Shown piece after piece: positions 7,319 through 16,011 of a stretch of DNA of 47,650 nt. The position numbers and the translations under genes are program-made. The stretch's first letter is position 1. Each line of letters opens with the position of its first letter. This DNA is from DATJBF01 sp035515475 (GTDB lineage Bacteria; Verrucomicrobiota; Verrucomicrobiia; Palsa-1439), in contig DATJBF010000091.1 of NCBI GenBank assembly GCA_035515475.1, positions 1-47,650 on the forward strand, given 5' to 3'. Below the pieces are notes generated by a model. The model saw nothing but the letters and a program-made list of their open reading frames with translations. It did no database searches and was not told where the DNA came from.

Positions 7319-8610
7319 TACAGTTTCTGGAATCTCTTCCACACCTTCTGCGCCACGCGCTGCGCTTCCGCCCGCACCTTCTCCTCGTCCACGCCGACGA
7401 CCCGGCGGTTCCGCACGATCCACCGTCCGTTTACCATCACCTCCGTCACGAACTGCGCCGACATCCCGAAGATCAAATGACCGAAAAGATTCTTCGTCGT
7501 GACCGGTGTCGGCGTGGGGTAATCGAGCACCATCAGGTCGGCAGCGCCGCCGACCTCGAGCACGCCCAGCCGCACGCCCAGATGGGTTGAGGCCAGATCC
7601 TGGGCACCGGTCAGGAAACCGGCCACCGCGCCGATGCCCAGGCCGTTGCGTCCGTCGCGCGCCTTGAACCACGCAAACTTGGCTTCTTCGAACATGTCGG
7701 CCCCAATCCCGTCCGTGCCGAGCGCGACGCGTTGGCCCATGAGATGGACCGGCGCGTAGCCGACGGCGTTGTTCATGTTCGAACGCGTGTTGTGCGCAAA
7801 CCAGCAGCCCGCCCGCCGCGCGACGTCCAGCGAGGCTTTGTCGAGGTGGGTGCAGTGTCCCAGGATCGTTTTCGGGCCGAGAACACCCGCTTTGGCCAGC
7901 CGGTCCACCAGCCGCATCCGATACTTCTTGGTACAATCGGCTTGGTCGCACGGGTCTTCGGCCACGTGAATGTGGACGCCGGTCTTGAGCGATTCGGCCA
8001 ACCCGGCGCACAGACGCAGAGACGCATCGCCCAGCGTGAACGAGGCGTGCGCCCCGATCAGTCCGCCGAACATCGGCCCGCGGTTCTTAGCAACCCACGC
8101 CGCGTTCTCCTGCAAGCCGAGATTCGCACCGCGCATCCCGTTGCGGTCGGTCGTCTCGTAGCACAGCACTCCGCGCAGCCCGACTTTCGCGAACGCTTCC
8201 CCCATCACCCCGAGCGAGCCCCGAATGAAATTGGGCGACGCGTGATGATCGATCAACGTGGTCGTTCCGCACCGCGCCGCGTCGAGCACGCCGACGAGCG
8301 TGCTGGAATAGACCGCTTCCTCGTCGAGCGCGCGGTCGAGCGTCCACCACACGTACTTGAGGATTTCGTAGAAATTGCGAGGCGTTTTCCTCGGCGCCGG
8401 CATGCCACGGGCCAACGCGGAGTACAGGTGGGTATGTCCGCACACCATCCCGGGCATCACGAACCGGCCCGACAAATCGACCGTCTTCTCCCCCGCGGTC
8501 GGCGCCAGTCGCCTGGCTTTGGCCGCGATCGTGCCCGACCGGATTCGCAAATCGGCGCGCTCGACAGTCGGACCCGCCAGGGACAACAGTGTTGCGTTCT
8601 TGAGCAGCAT
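7318..8610 (-). CDS. ssnA: SsnA-like aminohydrolase (amidohydrolase superfamily)
   Basis: Protein of 430 residues from ATG 8610. It has the layout of the cytosine/guanine-deaminase-like amidohydrolases. The metal-binding HxH is His59/His61 (CGHTHLYS), and further ligands are His213/His215 and Glu218 (HIHVAEDP), His252 (LGHCTH) and Asp300 (LGTDGIG). CGHTHLYSALARGMP and ATSNMNNAVGYAP-like stretches (here TRSNMNNAVGYAPV) fit SsnA, a predicted cytosolic hydrolase that often sits with selenium or purine catabolism genes. No selenium genes are visible here. The reaction is likely hydrolytic deamination of a ring compound; the substrate is unknown. It ends inside the hairpin shared with the convergent gene. 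Confidence 0.8.
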   Translation of the reverse strand: MLLKNATLLSLAGPTVERADLRIRSGTIAAKARRLAPTAGEKTVDLSGRFVMPGMVCGHTHLYSALARGMPAPRKTPRNFYEILKYVWWTLDRALDEEAVYSSTLVGVLDAARCGTTTLIDHHASPNFIRGSLGVMGEAFAKVGLRGVLCYETTDRNGMRGANLGLQENAAWVAKNRGPMFGGLIGAHASFTLGDASLRLCAGLAESLKTGVHIHVAEDPCDQADCTKKYRMRLVDRLAKAGVLGPKTILGHCTHLDKASLDVARRAGCWFAHNTRSNMNNAVGYAPVHLMGQRVALGTDGIGADMFEEAKFAWFKARDGRNGLGIGAVAGFLTGAQDLASTHLGVRLGVLEVGGAADLMVLDYPTPTPVTTKNLFGHLIFGMSAQFVTEVMVNGRWIVRNRRVVGVDEEKVRAEAQRVAQKVWKRFQKL

Positions 8611-8669
8611 GGCCTCACCAAGCGGTTAACATGGATCTCCCGGTTTCGTCAATCTCGCCCTGCATCCCG

Positions 8670-9398
8670 TCAGGAAGGATTGAACCCGTTTTCGTGTGCC
8701 GCGCGCTCGGCAAGCGTCAACAGCCGCGCGTGTTGCAGGCCGCGCCAGCAGTTCATCAAAATGAACGCGGCCAGGATGCCGAGCCAGACCGACCGGGCCA
8801 GTACCGCCAAGGCAATCAAGCCCGCCACGCCGACGAATCCAATGATCGTCGTCACTTTCAAACTCCGGGCGCGTCCCAGCGGGAACCACAGCAACGCCCG
8901 CAAAATCTGCCCGCCATCCAGCGGAAAGATCGGCAGCATGTTGAAGATCAACAGGCCGAGATTGATGAGGATCATGGTATGCAGAAACCGATGGGCGTCC
9001 GGCAGCGTGTCCCACAGACCTGCGTTGCCGCACAACTGCCCGATGCCGGCCAGAATTGGCACCAGCGCCACGTTCACCAGCGGTCCGGCCGCGAGACTCC
9101 ACAACACCGCCCCGGGCCGCTGCGGCGGGCTGACATACGCCACGCCGCCCAGCGGCCACAACACAATCTGGTCCGACGTCCCGCCCACTTGTCGACACGC
9201 CAGCGCGTGTCCGAACTCGTGCAACAACACGATGAGAAACAGCGAGAGATACTCCAACATGTTCCACACCGGCTCCGCGTACAGCCCCTTGCGCTGCTGC
9301 AGTTCATAGGCCGCGACGACAAACCACGACCAGTGCAGATACAAGTTGATCCCCGCCACGCGAAACAGGCGGATGGATCCCTGATGGGTCGGCATCAT
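8670..9398 (-). CDS. Site-2 protease family (M50) intramembrane metalloprotease
   Basis: Protein of 242 residues, almost all membrane-embedded. The zinc motif HEFGH gives His60, Glu61 and His64 in a helix (LIVLLHEFGHALACRQVGG). The second conserved motif is NMLPIFPLDGG, residues 153-163, with Asp161 as third ligand. PLGGVAY and AAGPLVN, both typical of M50 proteins, are present. No PDZ or CBS domain is attached, so this is the short form. Such enzymes cut membrane-spanning substrates, often anti-sigma factors. The target is unknown and no anti-sigma gene is nearby. It lies 59 bp upstream of ssnA on the same strand and may be co-transcribed with it. Confidence 0.88.
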   Translation of the reverse strand: MMPTHQGSIRLFRVAGINLYLHWSWFVVAAYELQQRKGLYAEPVWNMLEYLSLFLIVLLHEFGHALACRQVGGTSDQIVLWPLGGVAYVSPPQRPGAVLWSLAAGPLVNVALVPILAGIGQLCGNAGLWDTLPDAHRFLHTMILINLGLLIFNMLPIFPLDGGQILRALLWFPLGRARSLKVTTIIGFVGVAGLIALAVLARSVWLGILAAFILMNCWRGLQHARLLTLAERAAHENGFNPS

Positions 9399-9451
9399 TC
9401 CGCACCAGTTAACACGCCGCGGGATGCTCCGACAAGCACTTTGCCCGTGAC

Positions 9452-9586
9452 GGTGCAGGACCCCGGGCGTGCCACTCCTGCACCGGATGAAAACCCTTGA
9501 TGGAACCGCGTGGGTCTGCTTTCATCAGACCCGGGTTGAACCAAAGGCCGGCCTAACTCGACCAGGCACGACGTCGTGCCCGGTCG
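9452..9586. repeat. Cluster of three perfect or near-perfect hairpins
   Basis: The gap between two divergent genes holds three separate inverted repeats. First, GGTGCAGGA (9452-9460) with TCCTGCACC (9476-9484). Second, GGGTCTG (9512-9518) with CAGACCC (9526-9532). Third, a 16-base perfect palindrome GGCACGACGTCGTGCC (9565-9580) extended by CGACC/GGTCG to 9559-9586 with one mismatch. They may be dispersed repeats or operator sites. Confidence 0.7.
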
Positions 9587-9615
9587 TTTGTTATGCCACT
9601 ACCGCGAGGCCGCAC

Positions 9616-10203
9616 ATGAAAGTCATAATGCTCTTGCTGTCCGTCACGCTGCTGGGCGCGTTCCAGACCGCTCGGGCCGCCGAACCGGTTGCCCGGGAAC
9701 CGGCCGCCACGAATGAATCGCCCGTTGCGAAGCCGCCGCCGGTCACAAGGGAACTGGCGTTGGCCGCCGTCGCCATGCTGGAGACGAACGCCGCTTCCAA
9801 CGCGGGCGTCGAAGCCGCCAACGAGATCATCAGGTTCGCCCGAGAGAGTAAGGCGGTCACCATCACGCTCAACCCCTACACGGTTCCGTGGGCCCCCTCC
9901 AAGGCCTTGGAGAACGAGGTCGCCGTTCGCCTGTTGCTGCTCGCCGCGTACATCGGTGGCGATGCCAAAGCGCAGTTGCTGGCACAAACAACCGCCGATG
10001 ACCCATATGCCGGGTGGCAACTGCTGATCGACGTCTATCGGCAGATCCGACAGAAGAAACCAGCTGTCACCATTCCTGAAATCGACGCGCTGGCGGAAAA
10101 ACAGAAGAAGGGCGAACTGAAGCAATACGCGGACGAGATCAAGAATAAGAAACCAACGCCACAACACCCCCTCCCAAGCAGCGGTAACGCCGCCCGACCC
10201 TGA
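9616..10203 (+). CDS. Small exported protein of unknown function
   Basis: Protein of 195 residues from ATG 9616, which has GAGG 7 bases upstream (9605-9608). The open frame extends back to 9469, but that part is hairpin DNA. The signal peptide is MKVIMLLLSVTLLGAFQTARAAEP. The mature protein is helical, with alanine-rich stretches (LALAAVAMLETNAA, AVRLLLLAAYIGGDAKAQLLAQ) and a Lys/Glu-rich, proline-ending tail. I recognise no domain. The helical layout might be a short solenoid. It is convergent with thrC. Confidence 0.6.
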   Translation: MKVIMLLLSVTLLGAFQTARAAEPVAREPAATNESPVAKPPPVTRELALAAVAMLETNAASNAGVEAANEIIRFARESKAVTITLNPYTVPWAPSKALENEVAVRLLLLAAYIGGDAKAQLLAQTTADDPYAGWQLLIDVYRQIRQKKPAVTIPEIDALAEKQKKGELKQYADEIKNKKPTPQHPLPSSGNAARP

Positions 10204-10224
10204 GACAACCGGGACGGCGCGCGT

Positions 10225-11469
10225 CTACGTCTTCGACCGCTTCTTCAATTCCTCATCCAGCGCCTTGAGATCGGCCGCGATGTGGATGGGCGTGCCCGCG
10301 GTTTCGATGGCGGCCTTGATGTCTTTGAGGCCATTGCCTGTGATGACGGCGCACACGCTCTGGTTCTTCTTGATGATACCGTCGGCAACGGCACGTTTGA
10401 CGCCGGCGACGCTGGCGGCGCCGCTGGGTTCGCCGAACACCGCCGAGAGCCGCGCGGTCTTGTTCATCGCCTCCATGATCTCGGCATCCGAGACGGCGAC
10501 GATCTCACCCTTGGACTCGCGGAGGGCGCTGATTGCTTTCCGCCAGTTACGGGGCGTGCCGCAATTGATGCTGTCGGCCCGCGTGACGCCGTCGACGGGC
10601 ACCAGGTCTTTGCCCGAGTGAAACGCGTCGGCAATCGGTTTGCAGCCGGCCGCCTGGACCCCGAGCATGCGCGGCAATTTCTTGATGAATCCGAGACGAT
10701 ACATCTCGTGGATGCCTTTCCAGGTGCCGGCGATGGTGCACCCGTCGCCGACGCTCAGGCAGACCCAGTCGGGCATCATGTCGGCGCATTGCTCGGCGAT
10801 TTCCAGGCCGCAGGTCTTCTTGCCTTCCACGAGGTAGGAATTGATCGCGCAGTTGCGGTTGTACCAGCCGTACTTGGCGCAAGCGTCCATGCAGAAATCG
10901 TAGGCCACATCGTACGTGCCCTTCACCTTGATGACCGTCGCGCCAAACACGAGCAGTTGCGCGATCTTCGGCTCCGGCGCCTTTTCCGGCACGAAAATCA
11001 CCGCCGGAATACCGACGGCCGCGGCGAAACACGCCAGCGACGACGCGGCGTTGCCCGTCGATGCGGCGCCGATGGTCTTGGCGCCGTACTCGACGGCTTT
11101 CATCACGCCCACGGAACTGGCGCGATCTTTGAACGACGCGCTGGGGTTGCGGCCGTCGTCCTTGAGGTACAGGTCGCGCAGGCCGACCCATTCGCTCAAT
11201 CGGCCGGCATGATAGACGGGCGTCCAGCCGATCTGCAACGGCGGCAGCGGCAACGAAAAATCGACGGGGATCAGTTCCTCGTACCGCCAATGCGACGGCA
11301 CGCGCTGGGCCAGCGCCTGCCGCGTCAGCGTCTTCGCCACCTTGTCGTAGTCGTACTCGACGTCGAGGATGCCTTCGACGCCGCACTTGGTGCAGGTGTA
11401 GCGATTGCCGGCGGGATATTTCTCGTCGCAAATCACGCAACGTAACTGGGAAATATGTTGGATAGCCAT
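10225..11469 (-). CDS. thrC: Threonine synthase
   Basis: Protein of 414 residues from ATG 11469. It is a PLP enzyme of fold type II that converts O-phosphohomoserine to threonine in the cytosol. The PLP lysine is Lys114 in NPSASFKDRASS, and the phosphate-binding loop STGNAASS is at 137-144. The N-terminus carries a zinc-ribbon-like group of four cysteines (Cys11, Cys14, Cys26, Cys29: CVICDEKY...CTKCG), as in the archaeal/plant-like threonine synthase branch. Length fits the family. It stands alone with no other thr genes in the window. No attenuator or riboswitch is evident in the 119 bp upstream. Confidence 0.92.
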   Translation of the reverse strand: MAIQHISQLRCVICDEKYPAGNRYTCTKCGVEGILDVEYDYDKVAKTLTRQALAQRVPSHWRYEELIPVDFSLPLPPLQIGWTPVYHAGRLSEWVGLRDLYLKDDGRNPSASFKDRASSVGVMKAVEYGAKTIGAASTGNAASSLACFAAAVGIPAVIFVPEKAPEPKIAQLLVFGATVIKVKGTYDVAYDFCMDACAKYGWYNRNCAINSYLVEGKKTCGLEIAEQCADMMPDWVCLSVGDGCTIAGTWKGIHEMYRLGFIKKLPRMLGVQAAGCKPIADAFHSGKDLVPVDGVTRADSINCGTPRNWRKAISALRESKGEIVAVSDAEIMEAMNKTARLSAVFGEPSGAASVAGVKRAVADGIIKKNQSVCAVITGNGLKDIKAAIETAGTPIHIAADLKALDEELKKRSKT

Positions 11470-11589
11470 GACGCGATGGTACGCGCGCCATGAAACGGAA
11501 TCAATAGCAATGCGACTCGCGCAGGGGCGGCTGAATGACCGCGCCGCGGCACGTCAGGCGACCGGCACCCGCGGCACACGCCACTCCTT

Positions 11590-11904
11590 TTATTCCCCGT
11601 AAACCACGGTCGTGTACTCCGCGTAGATTCCGAGGATATTCTTCACCTCGGTATCTACGTGATGGATCTTGGTAATGCCACCGTTCTGCATGGCGGCCTG
11701 GATACTGGCGTCGCCGGTCGCAAAACCGAGGATCGCCGTTGCTTTCGCCGTTCCCGTCTTGGATGAGCCGCTCGCGTCGCCGACGGCCACAGGCCCTTTC
11801 ACAGCCGTGTACAAGCTGCCGTTCATCGGCGTCACCATCGCGCATCCTCCCAACAACACGATTGCCGTAATACCAACCACCAACGAAGTTAGCATCTTTC
11901 GCAT
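11590..11904 (-). CDS. TRL-like lipoprotein
   Basis: Protein of 104 residues from ATG 11904, with GGAG 8 to 9 bases upstream. A short lipoprotein-type signal ends LLGGCAM, so Cys21 is the likely lipidated residue. The mature part (KTGTAKATAILGFATGDASIQAAMQNGGITKIHHVDTEVKNILGIYAEYTTVVYG) matches the TRL-like family of small bacterial envelope proteins. The function is not known. It is divergent from the deaminase gene across a 157-bp gap. Confidence 0.85.
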   Translation of the reverse strand: MRKMLTSLVVGITAIVLLGGCAMVTPMNGSLYTAVKGPVAVGDASGSSKTGTAKATAILGFATGDASIQAAMQNGGITKIHHVDTEVKNILGIYAEYTTVVYGE

Positions 11905-12061
11905 AGTTGCTCTCCTTTCGTAGCTGCCGCGGGTGCCGTTCCGCCCAATGATACCTATGGAGCAAAATCATCACTCTGTCCAGTCCGGCTCTTGAACAAC
12001 GGCGCGCCACCGAATTTCTTTGCCTTGGCGGATGCCACCGCCGTAAAACTGATGTGCGCCG

Positions 12062-13423
12062 ATGAAACTTCTCATCAAGAATGGCCACGTCATCCGCTGG
12101 AACGCACCGGGACGCGTCGAGCAACTGCCGAATCATCACGTCCTGATCGACGACAACCACATTCTCGATGTCACGCGCGATGTACCGCAGGCTTTTCAAG
12201 CGGACGAAACGATCGACGCCGGTGGCTGTGCGGTCATTCCCGGCCTCATCAACACGCACCATCATCTGTATCAATCCCTGACCCGCTGCCTGAAATCGGT
12301 CCAGGACGCGAAGTTGTTCGATTGGTTGAACGGCCTCTACGAAGTCTGGCAGCGCCTGGATTTCGAAGCCGTGAAGCTGGGCTCGCAAATCTCCCTCGCC
12401 GAAATGCTGTTGTCGGGGTGCACCACGACCAACGACATGTTCTACGTCTACCCCCGCGAGTCCGACGTGAAGGCCGAGGCGGTCATCGAAGGCGCCGCCG
12501 AACTCGGGATGCGGATCCACGCCGGACGCGGATCCATGTCGCTCGGGCGCAGCCGCGGCGGGTTGCCGCCGGACGCCGTGGTGCAAGATGAAACCGCCAT
12601 CTTGAAAGACAGTGAACGCGTCATCGGGAAATTCCACGACGCCCGGCCGCTGGCCATGACCCGCATCGATCTCATGCCGTGCTCGCCGTTCTCGATCACG
12701 TTCGAGTTGCTGAAGGAGACCCGGGCGCTGGCAAAGTCTCGCGGTGTTCTCTGCCACACGCACGTCGCCGAGACCCAGGACGAAAACAAGTTCTGTACGG
12801 AGAAGTTCGGCAAACGTCCCGCCGATTATCTCGCCAGCGCCGGTTGGATCGGCCCCGACGTGTCGTGGGCCCACTGCGTGTGCCTGAATGCCAGCGAGAT
12901 CAAGCTGCTCGCCGACACCCGGACCGCCGTCGCCCACTGTCCATCATCGAACATGATCCTCGGCTCCGGCATCCCACCGATATGCGACCTGCGGCGCGCG
13001 AACGCGACGATCGGACTGGGCGTGGACGGTTCGTCCAGCAACAACGGCGGGAACGTGCTCGCCGAGGCGCGCCTGGCGTTGCTGCTGCAGCGCGTCAAGA
13101 ATGGCGCCGAGAGTTTCACCGCCGAGGACGCCTTGCGTATGGCCACGGTCGGCAGCGCGCGGTTGCTCAACCGCGAACGCGAACTCGGCAACATCGCGCC
13201 GGGGTTTGCCGCCGATATCGCCATTTTCGACCTCAACACCGTCGAACTCGCCGGCGCGGCCGCCCAGGATCCCTTGGGCGCCCTCGTGCTCTGCCACGCG
13301 CCTCGGGCAAAGTTTGTTCTGGTGAACGGAAAAGTCGTCGTGAAATACGGTCAGCTCGCCACGGTCTATCTGCAGGCGCTGGTGACCCGCGTAAACGAAC
13401 TCGTGCGGAAACGGTTCCGTTAA
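12062..13423 (+). CDS. 8-oxoguanine deaminase-like amidohydrolase
   Basis: Protein of 453 residues from ATG 12062. It is a metal-dependent deaminase of the TrzN/AtzA/8-oxoguanine deaminase branch. The metal site can be placed: His66/His68 (GLINTHHHLYQS), His232/His234 with Glu237 (CHTHVAET), His271 (AHCVCL) and Asp322 (LGVDGSSSN). The stretch RGSMSLGRSRGGLPPDAVVQDE at 156-177 is close to the region that marks bacterial 8-oxoguanine deaminases. The likely reaction is hydrolytic deamination of oxidised guanine to urate, but related enzymes act on s-triazines or isoxanthopterin. The gene ends tail-to-tail with the next one, and the two stop codons overlap by 4 bases. Confidence 0.82.
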   Translation: MKLLIKNGHVIRWNAPGRVEQLPNHHVLIDDNHILDVTRDVPQAFQADETIDAGGCAVIPGLINTHHHLYQSLTRCLKSVQDAKLFDWLNGLYEVWQRLDFEAVKLGSQISLAEMLLSGCTTTNDMFYVYPRESDVKAEAVIEGAAELGMRIHAGRGSMSLGRSRGGLPPDAVVQDETAILKDSERVIGKFHDARPLAMTRIDLMPCSPFSITFELLKETRALAKSRGVLCHTHVAETQDENKFCTEKFGKRPADYLASAGWIGPDVSWAHCVCLNASEIKLLADTRTAVAHCPSSNMILGSGIPPICDLRRANATIGLGVDGSSSNNGGNVLAEARLALLLQRVKNGAESFTAEDALRMATVGSARLLNRERELGNIAPGFAADIAIFDLNTVELAGAAAQDPLGALVLCHAPRAKFVLVNGKVVVKYGQLATVYLQALVTRVNELVRKRFR

Positions 13424-14226
13424 TCGAACAGCCCGAGGTACACGGGGCGGACGTGGACGGTGCCCCCGACGAAATAGAACGTCTTCCCGTAAGAGAACGA
13501 CCGGCTGGCCGCGTCGTATACGAGCCGACGCGGTGCGTCGGTGTAGTTGGGATCGTACACGAGATAGGCAAACTGCCCCGGCGCCGGCGCCGGCGCGGCG
13601 GCGAACACGGTCATCGCGTGGTTGATGTTCACCCGCGGGAAATTGTACAGCCAGAGAACGATCGGCTGGCCGTGGGCCAGCCAGAGTTGTATCTGTTCGT
13701 TCACCTTCGCCTGGTAGCCGGGGGACGGCACGAACGGCATCGAGTATTTGCGGACGTGAAAATACGTGGTCCAGCCGGCGCCGAGATTCGCCCGTAACAG
13801 CCCGCCCGCGCGGGCGCTCAGGTCGCGGAACGACGCGTAACCCGGAAACACAATCCGCTGCTCGGGAGGCAAAGCCGGGGCCCAGGCCGCCCGGTTCCGG
13901 ACGAGGCGGATGCGGCGCGCCAATTCTTCGGGCGGAACCGGCGACGCCTGCGGCTCGAACCGGGCGAACTTCCAGAACTGCACCACTCCCGCGGCCATCG
14001 GGAAACACCGGCGCGTGTACCGCTCCGTTCTTTCCCCGGGCGGCGGATGCGGCGTGGTTACCCGGACGCCGTCCTCGTACCGCCACACCGTCTCGTTGGC
14101 GAACGCAAACGTGTCCTGCGCAAAATCGAACGGCCGGCCCGCGTTGCGCAGCGGTGTCGTCGTCGCGCACCCGCAGGCGAGCGCCACAACGATGAGCAGA
14201 CCCGATCGGACCGAAGCGATCTTCAT
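13420..14226 (-). CDS. Lipoprotein with possible papain-like (C39-type) Cys-His-Asp site
   Basis: Protein of 268 residues. ATG 14226 overlaps the stop of the upstream deacetylase gene as ATGA. The signal peptide ends VALACGCATT, so Cys20 is the likely lipidated residue. The C-terminal half contains IQLWLAHGQPIVLWLYN, then NINHAMTVF (His203), then YLVYDPNY (Asp225), which is how the His and Asp strands look in C39-like and other papain-fold proteins. A cysteine at the start of a helix, Cys74 (RRCFPMAAGVVQFWKF), is the only other Cys in a fitting place. The three could form a catalytic triad. No named family recognised. Translational coupling to the HpnK-like gene suggests a shared role in envelope lipid or polysaccharide handling. 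Confidence 0.6.
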   Translation of the reverse strand: MKIASVRSGLLIVVALACGCATTTPLRNAGRPFDFAQDTFAFANETVWRYEDGVRVTTPHPPPGERTERYTRRCFPMAAGVVQFWKFARFEPQASPVPPEELARRIRLVRNRAAWAPALPPEQRIVFPGYASFRDLSARAGGLLRANLGAGWTTYFHVRKYSMPFVPSPGYQAKVNEQIQLWLAHGQPIVLWLYNFPRVNINHAMTVFAAAPAPAPGQFAYLVYDPNYTDAPRRLVYDAASRSFSYGKTFYFVGGTVHVRPVYLGLFD

Positions 14227-14960
14227 GATTGGCCGCCCTGAATACCCGAGCGGCGCAATTCAATCAAGCACGCAAGATCGGCGTCGTTCGCCGGCGAACG
14301 CGGATGGAACATGAATTCGTGCCGGCCGACCGGCGACCGCTGGATGGCCGCCGCAATCTCGCCGGCTTGCATGTGAAACACCCGGTCGATCCCCCACAGC
14401 GTGTCGCTGCCGGCAAACGGGCAACGCCGACGCCGTCGCCGCCAGAACGGCCGCCCCGCGCGCTCGATCAACCGCGTCCTCCGCGTTTCCGTGAAGAACC
14501 GCGGGGTGCCCAGGCGCATCCAACCGGACCAGGCCCGGGGCAGCACCTGCAGCAATCGGCGATAGACCAGCGGATGCGCGTGCAAATGATGATGGACGTT
14601 GACGAAGGCACAGGGCAGACCGGTCAGACAGAACTGCTCCCATTGCGTCGCGACCTCAGCGCGCATCAACCGCCGCGCCGGCCCCGACAACCCCATCGCC
14701 CAGCCGGCCCACGACGGGGATCGTCCCCACGGCCAGGCGTCGCGGGTCACGGGTCGCGAATCACACAGGTGCAGATGCCAGCCGATTTGCAGCGACGGGT
14801 TGTCCCGCGCCATGCGCACGGCGTCATCGGTCGCCGGCTGTCCCATCATCAGGCTGGCTCCGTGCAGCACTCCGTCGTGATGGGCCTGGACCGTGGCGCG
14901 GTTGATGTCCGCACTCAGCCCGAAGTCGTCCGCAATGAAAAACACTTCTCTGTGGTTCAC
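14223..14960 (-). CDS. YdjC/ChbG-family deacetylase, HpnK-like
   Basis: Protein of about 245 residues. The frame is open to 15101, but that would run across the start of the divergent epimerase gene, so a GTG near IADDFGLS is more likely: 14960 (chosen) or 14945. No ATG fits. Family signs: IADDFGLSADINRATVQAHHDGVL at the N-terminus with the metal-binding Asp pair, LQIGWHLHL, and HHHLHAHPLVYRRLLQVL with the metal-binding histidines. HEFMFHP lies near the end. These enzymes remove acetyl groups from N-acetylated sugars. The hopanoid-associated member HpnK acts on the product of the glycosyltransferase HpnI, and an HpnI-like gene lies close by (15995). The downstream lipoprotein gene overlaps it by 4 bases. 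Confidence 0.75.
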   Translation of the reverse strand: MNHREVFFIADDFGLSADINRATVQAHHDGVLHGASLMMGQPATDDAVRMARDNPSLQIGWHLHLCDSRPVTRDAWPWGRSPSWAGWAMGLSGPARRLMRAEVATQWEQFCLTGLPCAFVNVHHHLHAHPLVYRRLLQVLPRAWSGWMRLGTPRFFTETRRTRLIERAGRPFWRRRRRRCPFAGSDTLWGIDRVFHMQAGEIAAAIQRSPVGRHEFMFHPRSPANDADLACLIELRRSGIQGGQS

Positions 14961-14982
14961 GTTTGTCGTAGATTCTGCCGCA

Positions 14983-16011
14983 ATGTTTGAGTCGAGGCAA
15001 TTCCTGATCACGGGCGGCACGGGCTTCATCGGACGGTTTGTCGTCCGCTCCCTTCTCCACCGGAACGCAAGGGTCCGGCTCTTGTGCCGCGACGAAGGCA
15101 AGGCGCGCCGGCTCTTTGGTGATCAGGTGGAGACGCTCCCCGGCGATCTGCTGGAGCCGGCCTGTTGCCAGCGTGCCTGCCGCGGCGCGCAGACCGTGAT
15201 CCACCTTGGCGGGCTGTATCGGTTCGGGCGGCCGCACCGGTCCCTGCTGGAGGCCGCCAACCGCCGTGGCACGGAAAACATGCTGCAGGCCGCCTGGGAC
15301 CACCGCGTCGAGCGATTCGTTCACGTCAGTTCCAGCGGCGTGCTCGAGTCGGGAAACGGCCTGATCACCGAGGACGATTTCCCCGAGCGCGTCGCGGGCG
15401 GCCAACACTACCGTCGTTCCAAATGGCTCGGCGAACGCGCGGCCCTCGATTGGGCCAGGCGTGGATTTCCCGTCGTCATCGCCAGTCCCGCCGCCCCGTT
15501 GGGTCCCGAGGATGAGACACCAACCCCGACCGGCCGGATGGTACTGGATTTTCTGCGGGGACGTTTTCCGTTCGCGACGCGCACGAGCCTCAACATTATC
15601 CACGTTGGCGAACTGGCCGAAGGCATCCTGGCCGTGACCGAACGCGGCGGCCACGGCGAGCGCTATTTGCTCGGACACCACGATGTGACGCTCCTCGGGT
15701 TCCTCAAGTTGCTCGCCGAGTGCACCGGGCAGACCGCGCCGCGGCTCTGTCTGCCGTGGGGCGTGATCGTGCTGGCGGGCGCTATCGGAGAGGCCGCCGG
15801 TAGCGACCGCTTGTGTTGGGAAACCGCCGCCCACGCCCGCCGCCGCGCCCGGCACTCCTGTCGGAAAGCCGCCGATGAGTTGGGCTGGCAACCGAGCCGA
15901 CCGCCGCAACCGACGGTGCGCGAAGCCGTGGATTGGTTCAGCCAACGGTTGAATCCCTCAGCCTCGACGGCCGCCGGGTTCTCGGTGAAACCCGATGTGG
16001 CCGCTTCTTAA
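14983..16011 (+). CDS. NAD-dependent sugar epimerase/dehydratase, HpnA-like
   Basis: Protein of 342 residues from ATG 14983. The frame is open to 14893, but that overlaps the divergent gene. Extended SDR fold: nucleotide-binding GGTGFIG at 11-17, active-site Ser in HVSSSGV (116-118), and Tyr143/Lys147 in HYRRSKW. The body and length fit the hopanoid-associated sugar epimerase group (HpnA) and related 3-beta-HSD-like SDRs. The C-terminus (VREAVDWFSQR) is typical of these. It overlaps the next gene by 17 bases, so the two are translated together. The likely role is making or modifying a sugar or lipid head group; the actual substrate is unknown. Confidence 0.78.
   Translation: MFESRQFLITGGTGFIGRFVVRSLLHRNARVRLLCRDEGKARRLFGDQVETLPGDLLEPACCQRACRGAQTVIHLGGLYRFGRPHRSLLEAANRRGTENMLQAAWDHRVERFVHVSSSGVLESGNGLITEDDFPERVAGGQHYRRSKWLGERAALDWARRGFPVVIASPAAPLGPEDETPTPTGRMVLDFLRGRFPFATRTSLNIIHVGELAEGILAVTERGGHGERYLLGHHDVTLLGFLKLLAECTGQTAPRLCLPWGVIVLAGAIGEAAGSDRLCWETAAHARRRARHSCRKAADELGWQPSRPPQPTVREAVDWFSQRLNPSASTAAGFSVKPDVAAS

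Noticed and set aside
10282..11445. Long plus-strand open frame (387 codons) opposite thrC
   Set aside because: It is the mirror of a clear threonine synthase gene; its protein is Arg/Asp/Gly-rich with no motif, as expected for an antisense shadow in high-G+C DNA.
11501..12937. Minus-strand open frame of 478 codons across the TRL-like gene and the deaminase start
   Set aside because: It covers two well-supported genes and a gap and shows no family signal.
14110..14132. Sequence resembling the widespread GTCCTGAGCGAAGTCGAA-type repeat, read as FDFAQD in the lipoprotein at 13420-14226
   Set aside because: Only about 18 of 21 bases agree and there is no second copy or inverted arm in the window, so chance is a fair explanation.
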